From NCBI RefSeq assembly GCF_932276165.1, contig NC_063992.1, forward strand, positions 8,318,001 through 8,382,000: 64,000 nucleotides of DNA, read 5' to 3'. The notes under the pieces are model-generated. The model was not told where the DNA came from, ran no database searches, and saw only the letters and a list, made by a program, of their open reading frames with translations. Numbering within the stretch: position 1 is the stretch's first letter; every line of letters begins with the position of its first letter. Both the position numbers and the translations under genes were made by a program. The stretch comes from Plutella xylostella. Its lineage: Eukaryota; Arthropoda; Insecta; Lepidoptera; Plutellidae. This document shows, piece after piece, positions 9,680 to 22,075 of the stretch.

Positions 9680-12335
9680 TAGTTATGTTATTATGCCGAG
9701 TGATCATAGCATACCGTTGGACCATCTCTCAATTTCAACATCAGGTAATCACTCTTTGGTCCTGATGAAAAATAATTGAGATGGAATAAAATCCGCAAAT
9801 AGTTACAAACACCACTACAAAATAGCTATTTAATGCATTTTCAAGCTCAGAGGTACCTAATACACGTAATATACCTCGCTATTTAAATACATGTACTTTA
9901 TTCTCGGCCACTGTACCAGTTGGGCAAGACGGATGGTACAGTCCGTAATACTGTAATACTTTAGTTTTTGGCGCAATGCAGTTTAAAATAAAAGTGATTT
10001 AACACCCACTGGGTAGTCAAAAATATGATTCTTCCACTAAAATAGGAATACTAAAATCGGGTTTTCAAACAATTGATTTATGAAAACGTAACCTTACGAG
10101 TACAATCCCAGACAGTGGGATAACGAAGAAATTAAAATTACAAATTGTATAATTTATCATTGTGATGGAATATCTTTAAAATCTAACAGTCTTTCTAAGG
10201 AATATTATTCGATCAAAGATTAATCCGTTCTAGTAATCTTAGGGTTTGTCAAATATTAATCATTTCACACTGAAAAAAAAAACCCATTTTGAAACCAAAT
10301 TAGGAAGATAAAATAATAATAATATACTGTGTAGATTTCTACCTACTAATTGGTAGCATCTTTGTGAAAGGTCAATGACTACTTAAGAGCCGAACACTCT
10401 GACTAACTGATATGACACGGAGAAGTACCACAACGCAAATTGCTTTTTAACTTCTGCCTCTTTGAAGTGGAGATACTCTCGACAAATTACATTTGACAAC
10501 GTAATAAAAATTTCAGCGCGCCCATGAAACGAGCGAAGGCGCATACTTTCATCATCTCAACTCAATTCATAAAAATCACGTTAACAAACCCCGCGTATAA
10601 TGTTGCCAAATCGATATAATGAATCGTGCATAATAATGATATATTAAACATGAAATATTTATCATGTTACCTATACACCCACGTAAGAGAGATGATTTAC
10701 ATGTTATTATGTTCCGATGAAATTTGGGAGGAGTACAGTAGGATAGTTCAATAGTTGATATAGTTTACCTAACTAATAAGAGAAATCTGTTAGAAATTGA
10801 TAGAAAACTTAAACAAAAATACCCAGACAACAACAGTGTTAATATCTATTACGTGCGCGTACTATATGTATTAGTGCAGCCAATAATTTTATCATCTTTG
10901 ATATTCATGGGTATTCCAAAACGTGTTGCGTAGTAGTTTTTTGTATTGGACGCTAATTAGTAACTAAGTTGGGTAAAGGTGCGATATGTCGTCTTTAAAA
11001 TGTTCATTGAGTGCAAAACTCATTAGAGTTTGTACCCCTTCCTGATGCCCGTAAACTACAGCACAAGTAAAATCCCATTTACCAACAACCAGCAAAACAT
11101 TTTCGCAGCGCTGCTGGTGCGCGCATAGCATTTTACGACACCGCCCATAATCTACAGCCACATTTTATGTTAAAATCCAAAGCATTTCATATTAATTTAG
11201 CGCTTGTAAAATGGAATGGGAAAACGTCAAAAGAAAAATCACAGTGAAGTGGGAGGGTCGAAATAAAAGAGCTTGCGACAAGCGACAACACATAGGCAAA
11301 TAACATAAGGACGGTAGCCGTATTCCAATATCCGCTGACCAGCCGCCCCTTGCCCTGAGGAAACGAACCCCCCGTCCTGGAGGTACACCTTCCGTGTGAA
11401 ATAAGAATTTATTATTGGATTTTCGGTACTGTTACCCAGATGTGACCTCATTTTATTGGATTACTTTTGTTACAAGCTGGCCTTTTTAAATTTAAGTTGG
11501 GATTACAGTCTGTAATACGCGGCCTACTTTCGGCTGTTTTGTGAGTTTATAATGTAATGCTTTTTAAGAGCTGAATGTAAAGTACTCGTAGTTGATGTAA
11601 CAGAAACAGAGCAGCAGTTACATAACCCCGGCGGGCCGTGAAGGAAAGGCAGAGATTTATTACTGCATCTATTTTTGAACTTAGTATTTAAACCCCAACG
11701 CAATGGTGCAGCCAAATTAGTTTGGAATGATTAGCTTGCATTTGCTGTAGTTACGTTTTTGTTTATTTTGTCAAAGTTGCATTAAATTATCGCCAATAGT
11801 TTACCTTACCTAATTAAAACTAAATTATAGGTAGGTAATAGGTACGAAAATATAGTTAAGGTCACAGAAATGTGACAAGATTCTAAAAAAATTAAGCTTA
11901 TTTATGTTATGTATGAGCTGCAAGTTTACTAATTTGTTTTCAATCTAATTTGTCACCAACAATAAGGCATTATTTGGTCAATACAGATTGTCGATTACTA
12001 TAACTATAGACAAACAAAAGATATACCTATGCCTGTACGTGAGTTATCAGTTATTACTATCATCGGATAAAACTGGGAGCATGATGTAGGTACTATATTC
12101 ACGATACGATCTGACGATATCCTGCCTATCCATTCGGTTTGGCGTTGGTTTTCCCAAAATAATATGACGGGTGAAATATTATCATTGAAATTATTATTTG
12201 CGTCATAAAGTAATGGATAGCTGAAGTTGTCAATCCTGTCTAAATGACGGAGCGCTCGGCGGAGATAATGCTTGGACAGCGCACTGTTTTATCTCATCAG
12301 CCGTTTCGCATTTTAATTTTGAACAGTGATTAATG
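9680..12335. other. Unassigned 2.7-kb stretch
   Basis: Several 60- to 70-codon frames exist (10964-11161, 11239-11451 and 11524-11715 on the minus strand). None has a recognisable domain and no long inverted repeat was seen. Confidence 0.35.
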
Positions 12336-12556
12336 TATAGTGCCACAAACTTATCTGTTCCGGTGACAGCTCACATAAATGACTAATATTTCCTAATTCT
12401 ATAAGATTTTAAGTTTGCTCGTATTGTTAATTCGCTCTTGCGGTATAAATAAACCCATCTAATCATTTACAATATACAATTCATTAGTAAGTAATAAGAT
12501 ATGGATCAATTTAGTTCGCTCTCACCGGAACAGATACATAAGTTTGTCACACTATA
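12336..12556. mobile_element. MITE, TATAGTG ends
   Basis: The left arm TATAGTGCCACAAACTTAT with CTGTTCCGGTGA pairs with the right arm, read as complement TATAGTGTGACAAACTTATG with CTGTTCCGGTGA. The element is about 220 bp, AT-rich in the loop and has no coding frame. Confidence 0.7.
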
Positions 12557-12764
12557 TACTTTAATGATGTAGGTATAAGGTAACGCGATGCTACAAAAAC
12601 AGTAATATAAAATTTTGGTGGATAATCTAAAAGGCGGTTACACATGTCGTTATTTTGATATTTTTTTTCTATTAGTTCTATTGCCAATTTTCAAAAATTG
12701 TTCTAATAATCCTCAGAGTCACCCCTTTCACCTTGCTTTACCACTTTTGCAACTCCCTGATTAA

Positions 12765-12967
12765 TCCTTACTAATATTATACATGCGAAAGTAACTGTGT
12801 CTGTCTGTCTGTCTGTTACTCTTTCACGCCAAAACTACTGAACGGATTTGAATGAAATTTGGTATACATACGGTCTAGACCCTGGGAAAGAACATAGGCT
12901 ACTTTTTATCCCGGAATTCCCGCGGGAAAACTTTTTAAGGCGAAGCGAAGCTCGCGGGAACAGCTAG
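12765..12967 (+). mobile_element. Non-autonomous Helitron-like element
   Basis: It begins TCCTTACTAATATTATAC and ends GGGAACAGCTAG, and sits between A and T as Helitrons do. It carries a short (GTCT)n run and a conserved body (AAACTACTGAACGGATTTGA, then ATCCCGGAATTCCCGCGGG). Three other copies lie at 21842-22075, 26983-27456 and 28748-28945. This sequence is familiar from many lepidopteran genomes. Rolling-circle assignment rests on the TC and CTAG termini and on the absence of target duplication. Confidence 0.75.
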
Positions 12968-13213
12968 TTAATCCTATAAGTGCCTAAATAGTTTATCTCG
13001 AAAGCGAATGATATTAACACCCTGTGTCTCCACAATACAATAGTATTAGTATAACACTCTGGTAACAATGCTGAAGTTTGACTAGTGAGCCATAGCGTAG
13101 TTTGCTTAAGCGAGTTACGGGTTAGAAGACCTAATTACCTAGCCTAGATATGAGACGAAATAGATAGTCTTAGACTGCAAACAAAACTAGCATAATCTAA
13201 AAAGTGTTTGTAA

Positions 13214-13547
<334 letters not shown>

Positions 13548-13616
13548 TAAAATTAATTTAGACATTAATATTAATCTGTATGTAAGTAGTAGTACAGTAA
13601 TCATTCATTCTGTATA

Positions 13617-13753
13617 CAGTATGTTATTTTTCGGACCCGACAAACTTTCAGGGTGGATTCTATGAGTAATTTCATCGAGAAAAAACCCCGTAAAGATTAA
13701 ATTACTCGTAGAATCCACCCTTAAAGTTTGTCGGGTCCGAAAAATAACACACT
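13617..13753. mobile_element. Tc1/mariner-type MITE, CAGTRTG ends
   Basis: A 137-bp hairpin. The left arm CAGTATGTTATTTTTCGGAC pairs with the complement of the right arm, CAGTGTGTTATTTTTCGGAC, and the match continues into CCGACAAACTTT and GGGTGGATTCTA. TA flanks both ends. There is no coding capacity. Confidence 0.85.
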
Positions 13754-14655
13754 GTATACTTAATAAATTATGAGTAGGTTTGATTGTGTAGAATATGTAG
13801 ATAACATAACACCCATCTTAATCTTCGAAGGCAAAAATAAAAATGCTCGCACTAACTCAGCCACTTTTAGCCAAAAGTCGTACGTCTAGTGTAAAGCGGA
13901 GCTAATCTCGCCGGGAACTAATTTATTTCACACGGACGCGACGGCGCGGGCGGCGGCACATTATGCTACACGTAGCCGGGAAATTGTTGAAATTGTCAAC
14001 TTGAAGAGAAATTCCATTCATAGCGAGTCGCGAAAAGCGCTGACGCTAAATTGAAGAGCCGGCTAAGAGCAAGATGATGAGATACTGAATCATACATGTT
14101 TAATTTCATAACCGATGTGCTTGATAGTGTTATTTATAAAAACGTGTATCTAGGGTGCCTAGAAGAGATAGGTTAAATACACAACAATTTACGGTTATAA
14201 TAACTAAATTTTTGTGTAATTTATTAATATAGTTATTATAAAGTATGTATGGAATTAGTACGTAGGAATGCGTAGTCAACTACTACACCATTGTCTATCA
14301 CGTAATGTATTTTAATAAACGTGCACGTTAATATTATTAATTTCATTAAAGTTATAATAACATTCAAACAACTCATTAAAATAAACTTTTGCACAGGCTC
14401 TGCTGAGTCTATATACATTTTCTAAAGGAATAACGAGATAGAATATAACAAAACACTGACAACTCTAATACAACTAAGCAACTCAACACTTCTCTAGTTA
14501 CTGTAATAAGCTAAATTCAGCCACTCACCCATTGTGTCTTCGACAATAAAGCCTCGTTCACTTCTTCTGTCCAGTTACTTGAAATGTGACATCTGAGTTA
14601 TTGCTAGAATAATGAAAATTTTTAACATATTTACGAATATTTCACAAATAGGCCT
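13754..14655. other. Unassigned; GC-rich patch at 13905-14075
   Basis: The patch contains GGACGCGACGGCGCGGGCGG and stands out from AT-rich surroundings, but has no coding frame or known motif. Confidence 0.35.
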
Positions 14656-14759
14656 TACCACAAAAACTTAGACAGTATTTAACAGGTGTTTAGCGCTGTC
14701 AAACGCCTACAAAATCTGTAAATTTTTGTTTTAAACACTTGTTAAAGTTTATTGTGGTA
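14656..14759. mobile_element. Short hairpin MITE
   Basis: TACCACAAAAACTTA on the left pairs with TACCACAATAAACTTT on the complement of the right. Inner arms TTTAACAGGTGTTTA and TTTAACAAGTGTTTA also pair. About 104 bp. Confidence 0.55.
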
Positions 14760-15875
14760 GTACAGATAACATCTTACAAAACCGATTTAACAAACTACCA
14801 ACATATAAAACCAAATAAAACCATAGTACATGCATTTACCTAAGTGTTGTATATCAATCGAATCCCTATAAAACAGGCTAACTTTTCCAAAAACCTTCTC
14901 TTGGTACATTATAAATAATCAACTTGATTGTGTCGTTGCCGTGCAGACTGGAATCCCCCCCCCCCCCCCGCCTCTAGCTGCCAGCGTGGCACAGTGTAGA
15001 TTCCAGTGGGATCTTAGTGGCGCGGCGGCGTGAACGAGACATTGCATAGTGCAGCTGCCAGTGGAGGCGTGAACGAGGCATCAAACCTAACTCCATCAGC
15101 CGCGGACTCTTTGCATACAAACTAGAGCCTTCTAAAAGCGTAAGTTGTTCGTATTATTTAAATTCCGTTGAATCTGAATTCTTTCCCCTCGTTCTACTTT
15201 GAATAAAGTGCTCTATGTAAATAGCTTAGAATCTTGGCAAAGCTTCTGTAAAAGAGGAATGTTTTCGTGGTTTGTGCGAACTGAATGGAATAGAGAATGA
15301 AATGTCTTCCTCGCAGTTTACGATACGCTAACGCGTTTCGGGTTAGACTAAACTATTTGCAATCTGATACAAGCTACAAAGCACTAGTAAATGAAGCATT
15401 AATGAATAGTAACAACTGATCTCGGGTTTTTAATAAAGGATTAGTTATAATTAAGGGTATTTTATTATTGTACTAAGTTAGTACCTCAAAAAAAGAAAAG
15501 AAAATGACCATTCTTAAGTTTCGTATATTTCAGATATTTTTCGAAACTATTATAATGAGATAACAAAAGAATGTTGTAACACGAAAACAAACTAAAATTA
15601 CAGTTGCAAAATATGCAAATTGCATAACATAAAAATGTTGAAGAATTAACGGCGTCAAGCGACAAAATTTCTTGAAAATTTAAAAAAGTTATTTCGTAAA
15701 ATGAAGTTATGGAATGAGATTAAATATTTTACTGAGTTGAAAAGATTATAGAGATTAAATTGTTTTTATGCTTGTCTGGGCAACGATATTATAAAATGTT
15801 TAATTTAGATTTATGGATAAAACAAACCAGGCAGTTCGGCAAGGTTTTTTGAAAATCATAATAAGTAAGGTTGTA
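14760..15875. other. Unassigned; contains a C15 run
   Basis: Fifteen consecutive C lie at 14955-14969. A near-repeat GGCGTGAACGAG occurs around 15028 and 15066. No coding feature seen. Confidence 0.4.
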
Positions 15876-16086
15876 CGGTGGCCTGCGCCTAAAAGTATAC
15901 AGGCGGAGTTTTTAAAATAGCGATCCCTGATGATGAAGGGACCAGCTACATCTGTTATAAATCCGGAGACGTGTTGTGTGTGATGTGTGTAGCAGTGGTG
16001 TTTAGGTGGATGTGCTTGAGCAGCATGTGAGCTTAAGATCGCTATATTAAAAACTCCGCCTGTATACTTTTAGGCGCAGGCCACCG
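15876..16086. mobile_element. MITE with about 50-bp near-perfect inverted repeats
   Basis: Both arms read CGGTGGCCTGCGCCTAAAAG and then TATACAGGCGGAGTTTTTAA, differing at one position before AGCGATC. TA flanks each side (15874-15875 and 16087-16088). The loop is about 110 bp, without a coding frame. The near-identical arms suggest a fairly recent copy. Confidence 0.85.
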
Positions 16087-16827
16087 TACGTATACAAAAT
16101 TATGAAAATAATCAATGACGTAAGCTCTTGTTTGTTGTAGCTCTCACCTGTCGTTTTCGAACGAGTACTTTGCGGAATTCCACCGTTACACTGGCTACAT
16201 CGAAACTGGCGTCCCATGGTCAGCTTTACCAAAAGGCGGTTTTATATTTCCCTCCATCGACTGTTACCAGAGAGCATCAGAGTAGAAATTTCATATGTTT
16301 GTACAATGCACTGTTACATCTAAATATAGCATGTAAAATATACATGTTACTCAACTGTGATTTTCAAGTTTGAATAACATATGTGTACGATATAGGTATT
16401 ACGTATTACCTACAATATACAGGGTTGAATTTCATTAGTGGACTTATCATTTCTAGGTTACTCTGCAGACTTTTGCAATAGGTAGACGGTTACCTTTTAG
16501 AGGGGTGGTCTCATGATTGAAGTATGTCAGGCAAATTGACGACGGGAAATTCAGTAATTTAATAACAATATTTGAGAATAAAAACCACATGATGTGCATT
16601 ATTTATAACTTTTTAAACAAAAAAATACAAACAGCTTGTTTAAAATGCTTTTGAAAACTCGTGGTTGTGGCAGCATTATTAGCGGAACATAATACACATA
16701 TTTTACTTTTTCACTTATGCAAAGATGAAGTAAGAAAAGGCAATATGCATTCATGTCAATAACAAGCGATGCCGAGAAAATATGAGACAAGACGTGCTGC
16801 AGCGTGGCCGATACAGTTTGCTTTATA
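16087..16827. other. Unassigned stretch
   Basis: A one-sided MITE-like end, TATACAGGGTTGAATTTCAT, starts near 16419. No partner end was found. Confidence 0.35.
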
Positions 16828-17150
16828 CAGTGTGATGCAAAAATGGTAAGTATAGTAAGCAGTAAGAAACCTCGGGGTTCATAATAATAATAATAATAAT
16901 TTATTTATTTTTCAACCAACATGGATCAAAGTGTAAGGAACTTTATTTCTACGGACTTTTAATAAAATTTTCAAATAAAATATATTTCTCTCCATAGATA
17001 CTTTGTCGGTTAAGTACGTGACTTTTTACTATGAGAAGATAAATTTCATTTTCACGAATTTCCAAAACTTGTAGACCTAAAGTTGCCCAAAATTATACCC
17101 TTATTCACCCACTTTTTGCTTACTATGCCTACCATTTTAGATACAACCTG
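16828..17150. mobile_element. TA-flanked MITE, CAGTGTGATGC ends
   Basis: The left arm CAGTGTGATGCAAAAATGGT, then AAGTATAGTAAGCA, pairs with the right arm's complement CAGGTTGTATCTAAAATGGT, then AGGCATAGTAAGCA. TA flanks both ends. The centre holds an (ATA)n run and a 46-bp core (16991-17036) shared with the MITEs at 34237-34409, 36972-37184 and 51612-51876. Confidence 0.7.
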
Positions 17151-18763
17151 TATACAGAGCAGAATCTACAAAGTAACAAGATGCGAAATCAAATTTTTAT
17201 TTGCCAGTGCAAGTGACGCAAACGACTCGCCGATCTCTGTGTTTGTATTTCCTTTGCTTGGAATATGCGACGTCATTTTGTTTATTTTTTGTATGAATTG
17301 AAAAGTGTCTCTCTTTTATTTCTTCAGCACTACATTCAACGTTAGAAATGTGAGAATAAGGAACTATTTTATAACGAAATTAGTACGTACATTCACTGAA
17401 TCACATTTGTGTAGATCTCCAAGCTCCAAGTGCCCCAGTTTTCATTGTGCATCTGTAAATTAAATCACACTTTAGCGTACATAATAATATTGTTTAGGAT
17501 GTAGAAAGACCGACACGAACTCTATATTTTGGTACCTATAATTAAAATGTGGGAAGCATGTAAGAGCTTACCCAAGGGGTAACCATGGACATTTTCAAAT
17601 AAGGCTTTGGTACCTTGGACAGGGCAAGTGGGCTTGGCACTCTGGGCAGTAAGACCGGTCAACCCACAGGATGTGCACGAAAACCCTAAAGTTTGTAACC
17701 AGCAATAACATTAAAGGTTTAAGTACTGAGCACGTTTCTGAAATAATGGAATGTGATGGTTTTCTCTCTAATCTCTTAAATACATTCTCGCAGGCAACCA
17801 ATTAAAGGCTTACTACGACTACAAATTAAAACTACGAAGGGAATCCTTACAAAAAACTAAGTAGACGTACTTAAGTAAAAATGATTTACCGAGTAACTAA
17901 AGCACTTACTTTAGCTTGAAGAGAGAGACAGTCTACTCAGTGGTTGGCTAAAGAAAGAAAGAGACCGAATCCAAATGTTCTCATACCATAATACCTCGCG
18001 CCATGAATGACAAGCAGGTTTTACGAATAAAATATTTTACGTTGAAGAGACGTCTTTCGCGCGAAATTCACGTTAGCATAAAATGAAATAGGTCAAATGG
18101 CGACGATATACGGGAATTTTGCTGACATTTCAACTTTATCCGTTTTCAATTATTTCTTTGAGGTTGGTACGGCTAACAAACAAGGTTATTTAGATATATT
18201 TTACAGAGGGATTTGTTTGAAATCTAGTACTCAATTACATAGGTCAATGAACAAAAACAGGCACCATCCCTCGTGAAACGCCATCGCTACCCACTAAAAC
18301 TTTTAACACGTTAGAACTTCCACATTAATTCTCGTTTTGTAACCTAATCCTGAACAGTGTGCCAGTTTGTAAATAGTACACATACATAAGTGCCTTATAC
18401 TCGTATATATTATTCAGCACACTTATACACTCGTACATTTCCTTAATGCCGTTTGATAAATGTGTGCAAATGCGCCTCAGAGTGCTGGCCCGGCGACCTC
18501 CCTGAATCACCGGGCTTGAGGTCAAAGCCCTCTTCCTGAGTACATTATAATATACAGGTGCAGCATAGGATTGGTGAAAAATCTTCTCGCTTGAAAATGT
18601 TTAGTTAGGTACCTATTGTTGGTGTCTACTTTGAACAAAGCGATTTTCGTGATAGGAAACTTGAAGGTACGAATATAAGAAAACAATAGTACATACGAGT
18701 AATATAGACAGGTGCTTTTGGTAACTCTATTGATAAGTTAACCAACATTTAGGTACTTACATA
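17151..18763. other. Unassigned 1.6-kb stretch
   Basis: Short frames only (17595-17801 and 18325-18525, both minus). No domain recognised. Confidence 0.35.
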
Positions 18764-18902
18764 GGGCTGATTTTTCAATGGTTACATAAAAGTTATCTGA
18801 GGAATAAAATTGTTGCTGTCACTGTCTGCTACTAACATGCAGATGTGACAGGATCAGAATAATTCCTCAGATAACTTTTATCTGACTATTAAAAATCAGC
18901 CC
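18764..18902. mobile_element. MITE, GGGCTGATTTTT ends
   Basis: 139 bp. Arms GGGCTGATTTTTCAATGGTT and ATAAAAGTTATCTGAGGAAT pair with the complementary right arm. Flanked by ATA on both sides. A fragment of the same family (CTCAGATAACATTTATCC, CTATTGAAAAATCAG) lies at 32281-32315. The GGG ends and the 3-bp duplication recall Harbinger-type MITEs, although Harbingers usually use TWA. Confidence 0.75.
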
Positions 18903-18905
18903 ATA

Positions 18906-20309
18906 AAGATTTTTCTTAAATTTAATTTAGTTACGTGAGCTTTTACTTTCAACCATAAATCTAGCTTCAATTATAAATAAAATTTGTACCTTTAATATAT
19001 TCAAACACGGTACAATATCCGACCAATGGCAGCGCAGGATTATCTGCGGCTGGGCGGATCACGGATGGCCCGGATACGGCAATTCCACTTGACTCTGATT
19101 GCCTGTCAAATGTGCTGAAATCGTGCTGCTAGTAGGCGCAGCGATTGGCTCACTATTGAAATCAATTGAGGCGTGTTTGTGCTTTTATTTTAATGATTAG
19201 GACATACATTTCATCCCTCACACACGTTCGCGTACTTAAAAGGGATATACTGAAAAATGTATTGAACTATTAACTTAATAAAGTAATTAATGATAATGAA
19301 AATTTTGCACCTCGTAAAATAAAAATAAAATGTTCCATAAATATAATGTATAGTTTGACAAGGTACACAAGTGTATAATATACATGTATAAAAGGATGAC
19401 TGTACGTATTGAAAGGCAGTGGGAAATTACACATAAACACCGTATAATGCTAGTATTTCCGTAAAAAGGCATATTTTGCTTTTGGATGATTGGAATGTCC
19501 ATCAATTAAAAATTCCTGTGAAACATTACTTTTATTTCAAACTTGTATTGCGTTTCCAACTAAATCATACGTTTTTGATTCCCTTTGTCAGCTATTTAAA
19601 TGCATGAAATTTGTTCAAGTATTAACCATACCATAATTATAAGAAATATTAACATAATAGCTACAACTTTTTTTTTATGTTATGTGAGTAAGTATATTTA
19701 AAAAAATCTTTATTAAACATTCTTGTTGCTTAGACTTTGGTTGTATGTGATTTCTGCTTCTCGAGCACACTCGAATATCGATCAAAAATTACTTAAACAA
19801 ATTTCGACAGTAACTCGCCTGATTTTCCAATAATCACTGAAAGCGGATATTGGTTGTGTTGTGCCAATGCTGTGTAAACTCTTTACTATTGCCACTGATT
19901 TACGAGCCAATACGTTTTTAATTGCTCTATTTTTACTCACTGCAGCTGAAAAAAAGACATAAATCTGTGATTTACCCGAAAAAATAAGAGAATAAGAAAT
20001 CAATTTATTTTTGTAGTATTTTTTTATTTATTTGTTACAAAGAGTGCTTCACCTGCAAAGCTAGGCTTTATCTTCTAGCAGCTATCAGTTTTCTCATTTG
20101 CGTTTAGAGCGGCGGATGATATAAATTTTCATCTCCAAGGAGAGGCCTAAGACGACTTTCGTTGCTAATTATGTTAATTAGTATTACATTACATTACTTA
20201 TTGTACCAATAGAATGGAAAAGCATTTTCTTTAGACCAAGTCCATAAAACACGATGAGTATGTCCACATTAATGTAAGGACTGAATAGTTATACCCATAG
20301 AATAAGAGG
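18906..20309. other. Unassigned stretch
   Basis: Between 19015 and 19160 there is a moderately GC-rich block with CCAATGGCAGCG and GCGATTGGCTC (inverted CCAAT-like boxes). This is suggestive but not enough for a promoter call. Confidence 0.3.
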
Positions 20310-20642
20310 GTCCATACATACCTACATATGCAATCACAACTGTACCTGAAGGGGTAGTCAGAGGTGGCTCGCGTGGCAGCCACCCTCTTTTCGCAGCACA
20401 TTTGTACTCACGTGATTGCCGTTTTGGAATAAGTACAATGCACTTAGGATACACATCTAGAATCTAGATGTGCAGGTTTCCTCACGATGTTTTCCATCAC
20501 CGTAAAAGCATGTGGTTTTATTGTACTTAAACTCCTTAATTGAAAACACAATTGAAATAATTCATTGGTACAGGCCAGGATTTGAACGCACCGCCTCTCG
20601 ATTGAGAGGACGAGGCCTTATCCATTACGCCACCACCGCTCT
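20310..20642 (-). mobile_element. tRNA-headed SINE, second family
   Basis: On the minus strand the head reads GCGGTGGTGGCGTAATGGAT (A-box-like), then GCGTTCAAATCCTGG (B-box-like). The body contains AAAACATCGTGAGGAAACCT and an ATCTAGATTCTAGAT palindrome, shared with the SINE at 53616-53940. The 3' limit is approximate. No clear target duplication was found. Confidence 0.7.
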
Positions 20643-20918
20643 ACAACAAGAGGATCCAACCCTAATTACTCATGGTTATTGCGGTAATCTCACCTGCGGT
20701 TACATAAATACTTAATAATAAAACCATAATACAAGTAAAGTAACATTTAAACAGATACGTTGACACTTTTCCTTGGATAAAATAAACAGAAACCATTTTG
20801 TGAAAGTAAAAAAATACACACGTATCGATTGAACCATGCGGTTGATTTTCCCCGTATATTATAACGACCAACACAGGATGATGTCAGATGAAAAATCTGA
20901 GTTAGGCAGGGGCCAGGG

Positions 20919-21047
20919 GGGTCACTCTATATGACCAAAAACTGAGTTTCGGACCGCTGCTGCGTGATACACAACTCTACCTCGTTGTATTAAACATGCC
21001 GGTTGCACGAGAGCTCTCGTTAGTTTTTCGACAATGTAGAGTGACCC
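20919..21047. mobile_element. GGGTCACTC MITE
   Basis: 129 bp. Ends GGGTCACTCTATATGAC and, as complement, GGGTCACTCTACATTGTCG. The interior carries CTCTACCTCGTTGTATTAA and GCCGGTTGCAC in common with the copies at 33490 and 42385. Confidence 0.85.
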
Positions 21048-21841
21048 TCCAGGGCCGACCCGTGGTGTGACCACAAAGACATTGCTGAGTCGCGGCGGCC
21101 ACAGACGGAAAACATAATGAGGATTTTCCGGCCACCTTTCAACATTTTATGCCAACATTATATTTTCCTTTTATTGCTTTCCGAATCTTCGTACGTGACA
21201 CCGTTAGTCGGAGGCTTTTTGTAAAAATATATTTGCAGTAGAGTTTTTAATACTTTCCTTTGGGTTAAATTGGTAGGCTGTGAAGTAAAACGAATGAAGA
21301 TATTATGGTATGGAAAAACATATTCGTGAGTTTTCTGTAAGCTCTTTTAATTGGCAAATACCTTTTTCTGCATATATTATTTAGTCCACTTAAAGCTATC
21401 TATGTGTGTGCTATTAAAAAAAAAACATCTATCACAGTATGTGTATCAAAGCCACATATTAACTCCTTTCAAAATACCTACCTATATGTATTTACATTAT
21501 CTAACAGAAATCAATATTACATAAAATACGAAACAAACGAGGTGGTTACACAATAAAGGTGGTTATACACGTGTCTTGAAATTCCGGCTACGCTGGGCGA
21601 CGCGTTAGTGACCAATAACCGTTGGCGGCCAAAATGACGTTTTCGCAGTTCCAAGTATTGATTTATCTGCTGCCTCCCGATTGTCATTCCACGCTCACAT
21701 TCCACTACCTGAATAGCATCCACTGCATACAACACCGCTCTGAATGGCTCTGATCATTCTAGACAGATTTTTTGTGTTGCCAAATAGGACACTAGTTGCA
21801 GATATACGCATTAAGCCCACCTTTTGTGCATTTATTATATA
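21048..21841. other. Unassigned stretch
   Basis: No feature beyond short AT-rich frames. Confidence 0.35.
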
Positions 21842-21991
21842 TAGCTGTTCCCGCGAGCTTCGCTTCGCCTTAAAAAGTTTTCCCGTGGGAATTCCGGGAT
21901 AAAAAGTAGCCTATGTTCTTTCCCAGGGTCTAGACCGTATGTATACCAAATTTCATTCAAATCTGTTCAGTAGTTTTGGCGTGAAAGAGTA

Positions 21992-22042
<51 letters not shown>

Positions 22043-22075
22043 CAGTTACTTTCGCATTTATAATATTAGTTAGGA
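21842..22075 (-). mobile_element. Non-autonomous Helitron-like element with (CAGA)n
   Basis: Minus-strand copy of the 12765-12967 family: TCCTAACTAATATTATAAAT at its 5' end (right) and GGGAACAGCTA at its 3' end. The internal tetranucleotide run is expanded to about 12 CAGA units (21994-22041). Confidence 0.8.

Noticed and set aside
19015..19160. Possible host promoter with inverted CCAAT-like boxes
   Set aside because: No TATA or initiator, transcript evidence or nearby coding exon; two short motifs are expected by chance.
21994..22041. Regular short repeats resembling a CRISPR array
   Set aside because: A plain (CAGA)n run inside a Helitron-like element in a eukaryotic genome; there are no spacers.
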